Shown here one piece after another: positions 18,124 through 27,647 of a stretch of DNA of 64,000 nucleotides. The notes beneath the pieces were generated by a model. The model ran no database searches. It was not told where the DNA came from and saw only the letters and a program-made list of their open reading frames with translations. This stretch comes from Flavobacteriales bacterium (GTDB lineage Bacteria > Bacteroidota > Bacteroidia > Flavobacteriales_D > Sanyastnellaceae), in the NCBI GenBank assembly GCA_947466425.1, contig CANIBZ010000003.1, positions 47,996-111,995 of the forward strand. The letters run 5' to 3'. Every line of letters starts with the position of its first letter. Position 1 is the stretch's first letter. The translations under genes were made by a program, and so were the position numbers.

Positions 18124-18876
18124 TTAGTAGATGTAGTAGTCGTTGGGAGCACGCTGATACAAATTCAAAATCCAACCTGCACGCAAACCAAAAAGCATGT
18201 CCAAGCGTTTCGCAGTGTCCTGCGTTTGCGTGTCCAGATTCCATTCTCTTCTACTTTGGGTAAACCCCTCTGTTCCTTGCGCTCCGATGTAGAAATTGAT
18301 TAATCGGTTGTTGCTTAAATGATAATATCCTATGAATTGGTTTAAAGAAAGGCCATTGGTTAATCGATCATAACCTTTTAAGTATTCCCCTTCCAATTGT
18401 GTGATTTTGGCCTCTTGGTGTTCTATTCTAATTTTATGTTGAAGCAAGCCAACTCCGGCAGTAATTAGGAGCCCAGAGTTTTTGTTTGGGCCAATCACTG
18501 GAAATAATTTACCGCCTTGAAAAAATGCGTTGAACCCTCTTTCTTGTATAAACATCGTAGCAATCTGCCCCTGCTCATCTAAAATTTCACCACGAGACGT
18601 GAGGAGGTTACTCAACAAATTTGGCTCATGAACTTTATTTCCGAATAAATAGTTGAACTGAACACCATAGTACCAATTCTTCTTGTTTTTAATGTGAAAT
18701 CCAACCTCAAGACTTCCGTTGTTGCCAAATCGATTCGCTAAGTCGCCGCCAGGAGTGGAGTAGCCATAACCAACAGTTACATGCGGATTGAAAAGCGCGG
18801 AGTCGCGAACTTGCCATTGTGAGAAAGCAAGATTAACAACGAATAAAAAAGAAAACAGCAGTTGGTACTTTTTCAT
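18124..18876 (-). CDS. outer-membrane beta-barrel protein encoded next to kdtA
   Basis: 250 residues from MKKYQLLFS; an in-frame start 6 residues earlier is possible but would spoil the signal peptide (cleavage after AFS). The mature protein has alternating strands (VTVGYGYSTPGGDLANRF, NWYYGVQFNYLFG, LLITAGVGLLQHKI, LINFYIGAQGTEG, MLFGLRAGWILNLY) as in small outer-membrane barrels of about eight strands. No enzyme motif is visible. One base separates it from kdtA, so the pair is probably linked to lipopolysaccharide or the outer membrane; the exact role is unknown. Confidence 0.8.
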   Translation of the reverse strand: MKKYQLLFSFLFVVNLAFSQWQVRDSALFNPHVTVGYGYSTPGGDLANRFGNNGSLEVGFHIKNKKNWYYGVQFNYLFGNKVHEPNLLSNLLTSRGEILDEQGQIATMFIQERGFNAFFQGGKLFPVIGPNKNSGLLITAGVGLLQHKIRIEHQEAKITQLEGEYLKGYDRLTNGLSLNQFIGYYHLSNNRLINFYIGAQGTEGFTQSRREWNLDTQTQDTAKRLDMLFGLRAGWILNLYQRAPNDYYIY

Positions 18877-18913
18877 TCCGCTAAAATATGGCATTGAATC
18901 AATGTAAAGACGC

Positions 18914-20224
18914 TTAGGCCTTTATTTTGGTGCTAGATTGACGAATCAAGAAATAGATTACAAGTCCTAAAAGACATACACCTATTCCAATTCCTGACTC
19001 AAGTGGCTTTCTATAAACGCCGTAGAATAACAACCACAGACTGTATGAAAGAAAGAGCAGGGGTGCAATGAGTTTTTTTAGTTTAAAACGCTCAGTGTTT
19101 TCTTTGATAAAGAACAACCCTAGAACAGATAGGAAAGTAAATATATTCAAGACAAATCCAGTGTAGATAATCAACTGCTCAAAGCTTGCCGTAAATAAAT
19201 ATATAAGGGCGAGCAAGAGTTGAATGATAAGTCCGAAGTATGGAGACTCATCTTTGTTTTCTTTAGATAGAAAATTTAATTTTGAAAAATCTTCCCCTAT
19301 GGATTTACTCACACGCGGACCAATAATAATCATGGAATTGATGGTAGAGAGTAAGAGTACGCAAATTAATCCGCTAGCCAAATGAGCCACTGAAGGATTG
19401 AGCGCATGCTCTGCGAATTTCATAACAATATCTGGGCAGCCGCTTAATTCTTGTGTAGGAATAACACGCAAGAAAGTATAGTTTAAAGCAACGTAGATTA
19501 TTGTAACGAAGGATGTTCCAAGTAGGAGGTTTTTAAAAATCTTCTTTGGTGCATTTTCAATCTCCTCGGTGATATAACAAAGCGAATTCCAACCTGAGTA
19601 AGAATAGCTTATAAAAAAGAGCGAAATTGCAAATGCAGGTGTGAAAATCTCAGAACTGAAGGTGTGATCAAATGCAAATGTCGTATCTCCGGTCTCAGGT
19701 GCAGAAAGCCCAATGAATATGATGGCGAGTATGGATAAAATTTTAATTGTGGTGAACACAAATTGAAATTTGGCGCCTGCTATCTTTTTCAAAATATTTA
19801 GCAAAGTGAGCAATATGATGACAGAGGCTCCTGCAGTTGCTGGCGATATAGAAAACCCGAAATGTTGAGAAATCCAAGGGTTGAAATTGTTGAAATAACT
19901 ACCGAATGCAAAAGAAGCTGCGGCAATTGGCGCCGCAAAACCAATAATTAATGATACCCACCCACTTAAAAAACCTAGTGAGGGGTGGTATATTTTAGAT
20001 AGAAATACATATTCTCCGCCGCTGCGAGGCATTAATACGGTAAGGCGCGAATAGCAAACAGCTCCGAGCATAGAAACAACACCTCCGATGAGCCAAAGCA
20101 GTAAAATTGCATATCCTGAATGAATGTCTAATACTTGAAATCCTAAGGATGTGAATACTCCTGTGCCAATCATGTTGGCTATCAGAATTGCTGCAATTTG
20201 TCCCGGTCGGAAGTATTTCTTCAT
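18914..20224 (-). CDS. APC-superfamily amino acid permease
   Basis: 436 residues with about twelve hydrophobic transmembrane segments. The N-terminal helix has the APC substrate-binding signature IANMIGTGVFTSLGF, followed by VCYSRLTVLMPRSGGEYVFLSKIYHPSLGFLSGW at TM2-3, both typical of amino acid/polyamine/organocation transporters. The protein should bring amino acids across the inner membrane by cation symport or exchange; substrate unknown. Its start overlaps the stop region of the upstream M23 peptidase gene by 4 bases, so the two are translationally coupled. That hints at uptake of amino acids from peptidoglycan or peptide turnover, which is inference only. Confidence 0.92.
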   Translation of the reverse strand: MKKYFRPGQIAAILIANMIGTGVFTSLGFQVLDIHSGYAILLLWLIGGVVSMLGAVCYSRLTVLMPRSGGEYVFLSKIYHPSLGFLSGWVSLIIGFAAPIAAASFAFGSYFNNFNPWISQHFGFSISPATAGASVIILLTLLNILKKIAGAKFQFVFTTIKILSILAIIFIGLSAPETGDTTFAFDHTFSSEIFTPAFAISLFFISYSYSGWNSLCYITEEIENAPKKIFKNLLLGTSFVTIIYVALNYTFLRVIPTQELSGCPDIVMKFAEHALNPSVAHLASGLICVLLLSTINSMIIIGPRVSKSIGEDFSKLNFLSKENKDESPYFGLIIQLLLALIYLFTASFEQLIIYTGFVLNIFTFLSVLGLFFIKENTERFKLKKLIAPLLFLSYSLWLLFYGVYRKPLESGIGIGVCLLGLVIYFLIRQSSTKIKA

Positions 20225-21015
20225 TTTACACGAATGTATTTTCCGGGAACGAGTACGTAATTTGCGGCTAGGCCATTAAGTCTAATTAAGCGCTCAGGAG
20301 TCGATTTGTGCTTCGCGGCAATACTTTCCATAGTGTCGCCGTCTACGATTTTATGGTGTGTAAGCGCTAACATGCCGTCTCCTGTAAGATCTTTAACTTT
20401 TATTTTTCTTTTTGGAATGGTTTTGTTTCCGTAATTGATGATTTTGGCAAGGTCTAATGGAACATCTTTGTAACGCATTTCCCAGTGCAGGTGAGGACCT
20501 GTTGAGCGGCCTGTGCTGCCTCCTAGTCCAATAGTCTCACCACATTTTACGCGTTGTCCAGGCACTACAGAGGTGCTAGAAAGATGCGCATACCAAGTTT
20601 CTATTCCGCTAGCATGTCTCACAACTACAATATTTCCATACCCGCCATTATTCATTCCTGCAAATCGCACTCTTCCATCGAAAGCAGATTTTACTGGGTC
20701 ACCCTCTTTTAGGTTAAGGTCCCAACCGGTGTGAAGACGGCTGTATTCGCTTGTTTTTTTACCAGGTACAGGCATGGTGAATTTGGTAAGTGTATCGATG
20801 TAAATAACTTCCGAATTAACCTTTGATTTTTCTGAAGAACTCCATCCAGCGTATAGGCTCTTTGTGCTCCAATGTAGGGTGTATGAGCTATTGTCGACGT
20901 AAATACTGTCTCCTTCGCTTTCAGTAGTATCAGCAATGATTTTGATCTCCGCCTTTACAGTGAAAGAGGAGAAAAGTAGCGCGGTAAAAAGAATTTGTTT
21001 AAGTAGTTTTTTCAT
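20221..21015 (-). CDS. secreted M23 family metallopeptidase with LysM domain
   Basis: 264 residues. Signal peptide 1-22 (cleavage after VKA). The lysostaphin-type M23 domain spans about 80-190: zinc ligands H95 and D99 in HTGWD and H177 in HLHWE, with H144 (YAHLSS) and H175 in the active site. A LysM peptidoglycan-binding module lies at 220-264 (HHKIVDGDTMESIAAKHKSTPERLIRLNG). It should cut peptide cross-links in the periplasmic cell wall. All catalytic residues are present, so it is an active enzyme rather than an EnvC/NlpD-type degenerate factor. One base separates it from the upstream lipoprotein gene. Confidence 0.93.
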   Translation of the reverse strand: MKKLLKQILFTALLFSSFTVKAEIKIIADTTESEGDSIYVDNSSYTLHWSTKSLYAGWSSSEKSKVNSEVIYIDTLTKFTMPVPGKKTSEYSRLHTGWDLNLKEGDPVKSAFDGRVRFAGMNNGGYGNIVVVRHASGIETWYAHLSSTSVVPGQRVKCGETIGLGGSTGRSTGPHLHWEMRYKDVPLDLAKIINYGNKTIPKRKIKVKDLTGDGMLALTHHKIVDGDTMESIAAKHKSTPERLIRLNGLAANYVLVPGKYIRVK

Positions 21016-21016
21016 A

Positions 21017-22180
21017 TTACTTTTTTTGAGATAAAATCAAATGCGGTTCGTTATGTGAAATATTGTAGCCAATACGAAAGGGCAGTTCTGCAGGCGCATT
21101 GGTAGCAAAGGCCTTTTTTAAATCAGGTTGAATACGGCCAGCAAAAAGGCCGATCGGTTTTGTGTATTTTCCGAACAATTGAACGTTCCAGGTGGAGTCG
21201 TTCAGAAAGTTGAATGGAACACCAGAATCATCTTGTAAAAGAGTTTTTGTGTTGGTTAAAATAAGGTCTCTAATTGTGCTGAAAGAAGGCTGATGCAATA
21301 GATAGGAGGCCGCCTTTAGAAACGCGAATTTTCCATCTATTGATTTAATGTATTTTTGCAGTCCAATATTCTTTTGTAATCCACCATTGCTAATGTCGGT
21401 GGAGATGTATTGAATAATTTTCTTGTGAGTTTGGTCGGGATTGCAGAGAGTTAGGGTTACTCCGAGCGCTTGAGCTTGAGTAGTTATTTCTTCAGTTCCC
21501 AATGAGTCCAACTTGAAATATTCAATTTTCGAAACCATCAATCCTTGTCTTCTTGCGTAGAAAAGTAAAAGCGGAAGAGTTCCGTTTAAGTCATTCTGAT
21601 GCAATTCTGCATTCATGCTTATCGTCATGAAATAACCGCTTCTGTTTGAGGTGTAAAGCGCTTTTTTAATCTTCTTAATGTAATTAAGACATGAAGAGTC
21701 GGCTTTTAAATCTTTCCCCACGGAACCAATAGGTTCAAGGCCGATCATGATCGTTTTTTTACTAGTTGGAAAGAAACAGTTTGAGTAAAGAGCATCGCCA
21801 CCTGCAAACGGATAAAATAAAGTAACGCTATCCTTAGGCAGATAATTCGTCTTTGCTACCCAAGTTTTGATTTTCGAAATTTTGTTGGTGTCAACTAAGG
21901 CCCATTCGTTGTCTAGTTCATTTTTCATATTCAGCCATCCTTGAGAAATGGCGATTTCTGAATAGTTTTTCATGGGTGCTATCCCCGAAATTATTGATGC
22001 GAAATCTGTAAGTAAAGTGTCAATAGGAATTTTTATCTCTGCCGTTTTTAAAGTATCTGGCTTGGCGGGTGCTTTAGGGGCTTCTTTAGGTTTAGTGCTA
22101 TCGCTGCATCCTGAAATGACAAGAATTGCTATGCTAAAGCTAAAAAGGATACTTGCTAAACGTAATTTTCGGATTGTCAT
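21017..22180 (-). CDS. lipoprotein of unknown function
   Basis: 387 residues from MTIRKLRLAS. This start, rather than the in-frame ATG 16 codons upstream, gives a clean lipoprotein signal ending at ISGC with lipidated Cys25. A short Pro/Lys/Ala-rich linker (about 30-45) follows. The folded part has FYPFAGGDALYSNCFFP near 135 and MIGLEPIGSV near 160. I do not recognise the family. It heads the run lipoprotein > M23 peptidase > permease with 1-base and overlapping junctions, so an envelope role with the peptidase is likely. Confidence 0.72.
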   Translation of the reverse strand: MTIRKLRLASILFSFSIAILVISGCSDSTKPKEAPKAPAKPDTLKTAEIKIPIDTLLTDFASIISGIAPMKNYSEIAISQGWLNMKNELDNEWALVDTNKISKIKTWVAKTNYLPKDSVTLFYPFAGGDALYSNCFFPTSKKTIMIGLEPIGSVGKDLKADSSCLNYIKKIKKALYTSNRSGYFMTISMNAELHQNDLNGTLPLLLFYARRQGLMVSKIEYFKLDSLGTEEITTQAQALGVTLTLCNPDQTHKKIIQYISTDISNGGLQKNIGLQKYIKSIDGKFAFLKAASYLLHQPSFSTIRDLILTNTKTLLQDDSGVPFNFLNDSTWNVQLFGKYTKPIGLFAGRIQPDLKKAFATNAPAELPFRIGYNISHNEPHLILSQKK

Positions 22181-22197
22181 AATAATTTTTTGGGTTG

Positions 22198-22228
22198 CGA
22201 AAATAAACTTTATTAACAGTAATTGCAA
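22198..22228 (-). promoter_or_regulatory. candidate promoter of the lipoprotein-M23-permease operon
   Basis: On the minus strand: TTG (22228-22226), a 20-base spacer, TATTTTCG (22205-22198), one base off TAnnTTTG. The predicted leader is about 14 bases to the start at 22180, which also supports that start over the upstream ATG at 22228. Confidence 0.5.
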
Positions 22229-22304
22229 ATAAATTGTTAATAACTATGATCTTTTAATGGCTTGAATGGCTTTGCGGTTTGATTTTCCTGCGAATTTTAC
22301 TTGT

Positions 22305-22312
22305 TAAGTTTG
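22305..22312 (+). promoter_or_regulatory. candidate -7 element for the DegT-family aminotransferase
   Basis: TAAGTTTG, an exact TAnnTTTG, followed by C as in the strongest promoters of this window. The TTG upstream is at 23 bases, longer than usual. The position implies transcription starts near 22316, so translation must start at 22334, not at the upstream in-frame TTG at 22301. Confidence 0.5.
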
Positions 22313-22333
22313 CCGAAATATTTTTTTTCGCTT

Positions 22334-23455
22334 ATGGAAATGGTTAATTTGAAATCCCAGTATTTAAAGATCAAACCGGAGGTAGATGCCGCAATTCAAA
22401 GAGTTATGGATCGCGGTATTTTCATCAATGGTCCAGAGGTCAAAGAGTTTCAGTCTAATTTGGAAAAGTATCTAGGGGTAAAGCACGTCATACCATGCGC
22501 AAATGGTACAGACGCTCTTCAGATAGCTATGATGGGCTTGGGATTGAAACCTGGTGACGAAGTAATCACGGCATCATTTACATATGTCGCTACTGCGGAA
22601 GTTATTGCTTTATTGGGATTAGTGCCTGTTTTGGTTGAGGCAAATGAACTCGATTTTACCATTAATCCGCAGGAAATTGAGAAGGCAATTACACCTAAGA
22701 CCAAAGCGATAGTTCCTGTTCATTTGTTTGGGCAAGGTGCTGACATGAATGCCATTATGGAGATTGCTAAAAAGCATAATTTATTTGTAATTGAAGACAC
22801 TGCGCAGGCTTTGGGCGCTACTTATAATTTATCGACTGGAGAAAAAGCCGCTCTAGGAACTATTGGAAACATAGGTTGTACGAGCTTTTTCCCTTCGAAG
22901 AATTTGGGATGTTTTGGAGATGGGGGTGCGCTATTTACGAATAGTGATGAGTTAGCCGCTAATTTGCGCATGATAGCGAATCACGGACAGAAGGTGCGTT
23001 ATTATCATGACGTAATAGGAGTGAATTCGCGCTTAGATACCATTCAGGCTGCTATTCTCGACATTAAGCTCAAGCATTTAGATAGGTATGCAGAGGCGCG
23101 TAGAAGTGCTGCAGATGCCTATGATAGTGCGCTGAAGAGTTTGGAAGGTTTAATAACACCGAATCGAATTGAAAATGGAACACACGTTTTTCATCAATAT
23201 ACTTTACGGGTGTTAAATGGAAAGAGAGATGCCTTAAGGAAGCATCTTGAGGATAACGGAGTGCCAAGTATGGTTTATTACCCGCTACCACTTCATTTTC
23301 AAAAAGCATTCGAAAGTGAAAGATATCCCAAAGGATCGATGCCCATAACAGAACTTTTATCGAGCGAGGTTTTGTCTCTTCCAATTCACACCGAAATGCT
23401 ACCGGAAGAGCTGAAATTTATCGTTGAAAAGGTGAAGTCATTTTTCAATGTCTAA
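22334..23455 (+). CDS. DegT/DnrJ/EryC1/StrS family PLP-dependent sugar aminotransferase
   Basis: 373 residues. The family transfers an amino group from glutamate to a nucleotide-linked keto sugar for surface glycan synthesis. Seen here: NGTDALQIAM near 57-66, FTYVATAEV at 82-90, HLFGQGADM at 130-138, the PLP-phosphate D155 in VIEDTAQA, and PLP lysine K189 in SFFPSKNLGCFGDGGA. The TLRV and HTEMLP C-terminal segments are standard. It resembles WbpE-like enzymes, but the exact sugar cannot be assigned, and no other nucleotide-sugar genes are adjacent. It stands alone between a divergent lipoprotein operon and the ribosomal supercluster. Confidence 0.92.
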   Translation: MEMVNLKSQYLKIKPEVDAAIQRVMDRGIFINGPEVKEFQSNLEKYLGVKHVIPCANGTDALQIAMMGLGLKPGDEVITASFTYVATAEVIALLGLVPVLVEANELDFTINPQEIEKAITPKTKAIVPVHLFGQGADMNAIMEIAKKHNLFVIEDTAQALGATYNLSTGEKAALGTIGNIGCTSFFPSKNLGCFGDGGALFTNSDELAANLRMIANHGQKVRYYHDVIGVNSRLDTIQAAILDIKLKHLDRYAEARRSAADAYDSALKSLEGLITPNRIENGTHVFHQYTLRVLNGKRDALRKHLEDNGVPSMVYYPLPLHFQKAFESERYPKGSMPITELLSSEVLSLPIHTEMLPEELKFIVEKVKSFFNV

Positions 23456-23604
23456 TGGGTTTTGAAGTGAAAAAAAATGAAGAAATGGGCCTTTTAGCTG
23501 TTTTTATTGAAAAAAAAATAGGCCTTGGCTCATATTTTTCAATTTGAAAATCAGTGTGTTACAAGCCCTCGATAATTTTTTTAAAAAGAAATTCACAATA
23601 GTGC

Positions 23605-23634
23605 TTGTGAATAACAATTCATGATGTACATTTG
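23605..23634 (+). promoter_or_regulatory. main promoter of the str-S10-spc-alpha supercluster
   Basis: TTG at 23605-23607, a 19-base spacer and TACATTTG at 23627-23634: exact consensus. The leader of about 60 bases before rpsL contains a small hairpin CGAGT-CGTGT-ACTCG at 23649-23663, which could be regulatory. No other exact-consensus promoter was noticed inside the cluster. Confidence 0.87.
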
Positions 23635-23699
23635 CACCCCGAATTTTCCGAGTCGTGTACTCGTATTAAAAATAGTGAAATAAAGGAACTTTTATAACA

Positions 23700-24080
23700 A
23701 TGCCAACAGTTCAACAGTTAATCAAAAAAGGTCGCACACCAAAGACCTATCGCAGTAAATCAGCTGCCTTAACCTCATGTCCACAGCGTCGTGGGGTTTG
23801 TACTAAAGTGTATACTACTACTCCTAAGAAACCAAACTCGGCGTTACGTAAAGTTGCTAAGGTTCGTTTAACGAATGGTTTTGAAATCATCGCTTACATC
23901 GGTGGTGAAGGACACAACCTACAAGAGCATAGCATTGTATTGGTTCGTGGTGGTCGTGTTAAAGATTTACCAGGTGTTCGTTACCACATCGTTCGTGGAG
24001 CTTTAGATACTGCCGGTGTAAACGGTCGTGGTCAAAGAAGATCTAAGTACGGTACGAAGCGTCCAAAAGTTAAAAAATAA
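23700..24080 (+). CDS. rpsL: 30S ribosomal protein S12 (uS12)
   Basis: 126 residues, first gene of the supercluster. S12 sits at the decoding centre and affects accuracy. The [13 protein letters not shown] loop keeps both lysines (K43, K44), the sites of streptomycin-resistance changes in other bacteria, so a sensitive-type sequence is encoded. D89 in [13 protein letters not shown] is the position that is methylthiolated in E. coli. The initiation site lacks a Shine-Dalgarno and is preceded by A/T-rich sequence. rpsG follows after 21 bases. Confidence 0.98.
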   Translation: MPTVQQLIKKGRTPKTYRSKSAALTSCPQRRGVCTKVYTTTPKKPNSALRKVAKVRLTNGFEIIAYIGGEGHNLQEHSIVLVRGGRVKDLPGVRYHIVRGALDTAGVNGRGQRRSKYGTKRPKVKK

Positions 24081-24101
24081 TCGCATTAAGAATATTTTGC
24101 A

Positions 24102-24569
24102 ATGAGAAGAAGAAAAGCCAAAAAAATTGCGGTACTTCCAGATCCGAAGTTCAACGAGGTTACTGTAACCAAGTTCGTAAATAATTTAATGCTTCAAGGA
24201 AAGAAAGGGGTTGCCTTTTCAATCTTTTATGACGCAATCGATCGTGTAGCTACAAAGACTAGCGAAGATGGATTAGAGATATGGAAGAAGGCGTTAGAGA
24301 ACGTTACTCCAGCAGTAGAGGTTAGAAGCCGCCGCGTAGGTGGAGCGACTTTCCAAATTCCTTCACCAATTCGTGAAGATCGTAAGAATTCAATGGCAAT
24401 GAAATGGTTAATTGGATATTCTCGCAAGAGAAACGAGAAGAGCATGGCTGAGAAATTAGCTAACGAAATCGTTGCAGCGTCAAAGGGTGAGGGTTCAGCT
24501 TTCAAAAAGAAAGAAGACGTTCACAGAATGGCAGAAGCAAATAAAGCATTCTCACATTTCCGTTTCTAA
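24102..24569 (+). CDS. rpsG: 30S ribosomal protein S7 (uS7)
   Basis: 155 residues, the standard length. S7 nucleates assembly of the 30S head by binding the 3' major domain of 16S rRNA and contacts E-site tRNA. Recognised by [18 protein letters not shown], the [11 protein letters not shown] helix, [16 protein letters not shown] in the beta-hairpin arm, and the C-terminal [18 protein letters not shown]. The basic N-terminus is rRNA-binding. It lies between rpsL (21 bases) and fusA (14 bases), the classic str order. Confidence 0.98.
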   Translation: MRRRKAKKIAVLPDPKFNEVTVTKFVNNLMLQGKKGVAFSIFYDAIDRVATKTSEDGLEIWKKALENVTPAVEVRSRRVGGATFQIPSPIREDRKNSMAMKWLIGYSRKRNEKSMAEKLANEIVAASKGEGSAFKKKEDVHRMAEANKAFSHFRF

Positions 24570-24583
24570 CTAAAGAAGAAAGT

Positions 24584-26686
24584 ATGTCACGCGACCTTTT
24601 ATATACAAGAAATATTGGAATTGCTGCCCACATTGATGCGGGTAAGACAACGACTACAGAGCGTATCCTTTACTATGCTGGTGTAAACCACAAAATTGGA
24701 GAGGTTCACGACGGTGCCGCAACAATGGACTGGATGGCGCAAGAGCAGGAGCGTGGTATTACCATTACTTCAGCAGCGACTACAGTTGATTGGATGTACC
24801 GCAACCAGTCTTATCACATCAACATCATCGACACACCTGGTCACGTTGACTTTACCGTTGAGGTAAATCGTTCATTGCGTGTATTAGATGGATTGGTGTT
24901 TTTGTTTTCTGCAGTAGATGGGGTAGAGCCTCAGTCGGAAACGAACTGGCGTTTGGCTAACAACTACAACGTTGCTCGTATCGGATTCGTTAACAAAATG
25001 GATCGTCAAGGAGCAGACTTTTTGAACGTTGTGAAGCAAGTGAAAGAAATGTTAGGAAGCAATGCAGTTCCATTGCAATTACCTATCGGTGCTGAAGATG
25101 ATTTCACTGGTGTAGTTGACTTGATCAACTTCCGTGGAATGATTTGGAATGAACATGACAAAGGAATGACTTACCAAGAGGTAGATATTCCAGCGGATAT
25201 GATGGATGAGGCTTTAGAGTATCGCGAGAAACTTCTAGAAGCGGTTGCAGAGTATGACGAGTCTTTGATGGAGAAATTCTTCGAAGATCCAAACAGCATG
25301 ACAGAGCGTGAAATTCTTGACGCACTTCGTAAGGCTGTTATCGATATGAAGATCGTTCCAATGGTGTGTGGTTCTTCTTTCAAAAACAAAGGAGTTCAAA
25401 CCATGTTGGATTTGGTTATGGAGTTAATGCCATCACCTTTAGATAAAGAAAGTATTACGGGTACTCACCCTGACACTGGAGAAGAGCTTACACGTCGTCC
25501 ATCTTTAGATGAGCCGTTCGCAGGTTTAGCTTTCAAAATTGCAACAGACCCATTCGTAGGACGTTTAGCATTTACTCGCGCATACAGCGGGAAGTTAGAT
25601 GCAGGTTCTTATGTGTTGAATGCACGTAGCGGAAACAAAGAGCGTATTTCACGTATCTTCCAAATGCATGCGAACAAGCAGAATCCAATTGAAGTTTTAG
25701 GTGCTGGAGATATTGGAGCAGTAGTAGGATTTAAAGACATTAAAACTGGAGATACGTTGTGTGATGAAAAGCATCCAATCGTTCTTGAGTCAATGGTATT
25801 CCCAGAGCCGGTAATTGGTTTAGCGATTGAGCCAAAGACACAAGCAGACAGTGATAAGTTAGGTATGGCTTTGGCTAAATTAGCTGAAGAGGATCCAACG
25901 TTCCGTGTTCGTACAGACGACGAGACTGGTCAAACAGTGATCTCGGGTATGGGTGAGTTGCACTTGGAAATCATCATCGACCGTCTTCGTCGTGAGTTTA
26001 AAGTAGAGTGTAATCAAGGTGCACCTCAAGTATCATACAAAGAAGCTATCACTGCTGCGTCAAATCACAGAGAAGTATTCAAGAAGCAATCGGGTGGTCG
26101 TGGTAAGTTCGCAGATATTGTTATCAATATCGGACCGAACGACGATGCTGAGAAGAGCGGATTGGTATTCGTAAATAATATTAAAGGTGGTAACATTCCT
26201 CGTGAATTTATCCCTTCTATCGAAAAAGGATTTAAGGAAGCAATGATCAACGGTGTACTTGCCGGATACAATATCGACACAATGAGAGTTGAGTTGAATG
26301 ATGGATCTTTCCACGCGGTTGACTCGGACGCTCTTTCGTTTGAATTGTGTGCCAAGATGGCTTTCCGTGAGGCTGCACCTAAGTGTAAGCCAATCATTCT
26401 TGAGCCAATCATGAAACTTGAAATCGTTACTCCATCTGAAAACATGGGTGATGTTATCGGTGACTTGAACAAGCGTCGTGGTATGATTGAAGGAACAAGT
26501 GAACGTAGCGGTGCAACTGTTATCAGTGGTAAAGTGCCTCTTTCTGAAATGTTTGGTTATGTGACTGACTTACGAACCATTACTTCAGGACGTGCAACTT
26601 CTTCAATGGAATTCAACAATTACGCTCCAGCTCCTAACAACGTAGCTGAAGTAGTAATCGCAAAAGCAAAAGGCAAAAACGCATAA
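24584..26686 (+). CDS. fusA: elongation factor G
   Basis: 700 residues. This GTPase drives ribosomal translocation and, with RRF, recycling. Domain I carries G1 [12 protein letters not shown] (16-27), the switch region [13 protein letters not shown]3 DTPGHVDF and G4 NKMD. Domain II starts near 300; domain IV contains [14 protein letters not shown] and ends with the [11 protein letters not shown] element of domain V. Full length without insertions. Unlike in many bacteria, the next gene is rpsJ and not tuf, so EF-Tu is encoded elsewhere. Confidence 0.98.
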   Translation: MSRDLLYTRNIGIAAHIDAGKTTTTERILYYAGVNHKIGEVHDGAATMDWMAQEQERGITITSAATTVDWMYRNQSYHINIIDTPGHVDFTVEVNRSLRVLDGLVFLFSAVDGVEPQSETNWRLANNYNVARIGFVNKMDRQGADFLNVVKQVKEMLGSNAVPLQLPIGAEDDFTGVVDLINFRGMIWNEHDKGMTYQEVDIPADMMDEALEYREKLLEAVAEYDESLMEKFFEDPNSMTEREILDALRKAVIDMKIVPMVCGSSFKNKGVQTMLDLVMELMPSPLDKESITGTHPDTGEELTRRPSLDEPFAGLAFKIATDPFVGRLAFTRAYSGKLDAGSYVLNARSGNKERISRIFQMHANKQNPIEVLGAGDIGAVVGFKDIKTGDTLCDEKHPIVLESMVFPEPVIGLAIEPKTQADSDKLGMALAKLAEEDPTFRVRTDDETGQTVISGMGELHLEIIIDRLRREFKVECNQGAPQVSYKEAITAASNHREVFKKQSGGRGKFADIVINIGPNDDAEKSGLVFVNNIKGGNIPREFIPSIEKGFKEAMINGVLAGYNIDTMRVELNDGSFHAVDSDALSFELCAKMAFREAAPKCKPIILEPIMKLEIVTPSENMGDVIGDLNKRRGMIEGTSERSGATVISGKVPLSEMFGYVTDLRTITSGRATSSMEFNNYAPAPNNVAEVVIAKAKGKNA

Positions 26687-26700
26687 TATATAGAACCTAG

Positions 26701-27006
26701 ATGGCTCAGAAGATTAGAATTAAATTAAAGTCCTACGATCACAACTTAGTAGATAAGTCTGCTGAGAAAATTGTGAAGACTGTGAAGTCGACCGGGGCTG
26801 TTGTAAACGGACCAATTCCGTTGCCAACACACAAACGCATTTACACAGTGCTTCGTTCACCGCACGTGAACAAGAAAGCGCGTGAACAGTTCGAATTGAA
26901 TTCGTACAAGCGTTTATTAGACATTTACAGCTCTTCATCGAAAACTGTAGATGCATTGATGAAGCTAGAATTGCCTAGCGGAGTAGAAGTAGAAATCAAA
27001 GTTTAA
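26701..27006 (+). CDS. rpsJ: 30S ribosomal protein S10 (uS10)
   Basis: 101 residues. S10 is a 30S head protein and, in other bacteria, a partner of NusB/NusG in antitermination. Recognised by [18 protein letters not shown], the [26 protein letters not shown] loop that inserts into rRNA, and [17 protein letters not shown] at the end. It opens the S10 section of the cluster, 14 bases after fusA with no terminator, so str and S10 genes are probably one transcript. Confidence 0.98.
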   Translation: MAQKIRIKLKSYDHNLVDKSAEKIVKTVKSTGAVVNGPIPLPTHKRIYTVLRSPHVNKKAREQFELNSYKRLLDIYSSSSKTVDALMKLELPSGVEVEIKV

Positions 27007-27025
27007 CAATTAAATACACAGACAC

Positions 27026-27646
27026 ATGCCAGGCATAATTGGTAAAAAAATCGGTATGACTAGCGTCTACAGTGCCGCTGGGAAAAATATCCCATGCACA
27101 GTGATAGAAGCTGGTCCATGTGTAGTGACCCAAGTAAGAACCTTGGAAAAGGATGGCTATACCGCTGTTCAGCTAGCATACGGCGAAAAGAAGGAGAAAA
27201 ACACTTCTAAGCCAATGCAAGGTCACTTCAAAAAAGCTGGAACAACTCCAAAGCGTTTTATCGCTGAGTTCCACGACTTCGCAGATGAAAAGAACTTAGG
27301 TGATGTTGTAACAATCACTGAGTTATTCACCGAAGGAGAGAACGTAGATGTGATCGGAACTTCTAAAGGAAAGGGATTCCAAGGTGTTGTAAAGCGCCAC
27401 GGATTCAGTGGAGTAGGAGAAAGCACACACGGTCAGCACAACCGTCTACGTGCACCGGGTTCATTAGGAGCGTCGTCTGATCCATCACGTGTATTCAAGG
27501 GAATGCGCATGGCAGGTCGTACAGGTGGAAACCAACGCACACTGCAAAACTTAGAGGTTATTAAGGTATTGGCTGATGAGAATTTAATTCTTGTTAAAGG
27601 CGCAATCCCAGGCTACAATGGTTCAACCGTTTATATCGTGAAGTAA
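27026..27646 (+). CDS. rplC: 50S ribosomal protein L3 (uL3)
   Basis: 206 residues. L3 is one of the first proteins to bind 23S rRNA, and its extended loop reaches the peptidyl-transferase centre. Motifs: [14 protein letters not shown] at the N-terminus, [39 protein letters not shown] central loop (about 112-150, glycine/histidine-rich), and [13 protein letters not shown]. The glutamine in GGNQ is the site methylated in E. coli L3. One base separates it from rplD. Confidence 0.98.
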   Translation: MPGIIGKKIGMTSVYSAAGKNIPCTVIEAGPCVVTQVRTLEKDGYTAVQLAYGEKKEKNTSKPMQGHFKKAGTTPKRFIAEFHDFADEKNLGDVVTITELFTEGENVDVIGTSKGKGFQGVVKRHGFSGVGESTHGQHNRLRAPGSLGASSDPSRVFKGMRMAGRTGGNQRTLQNLEVIKVLADENLILVKGAIPGYNGSTVYIVK

Positions 27647-27647
27647 T

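Noticed and set aside
23456..23604. Terminator after the DegT-type aminotransferase
   Set aside because: GGCCT...AGGCC repeats flank A/T-rich sequence at about 23487-23525, but the stem is imperfect and the loop long.
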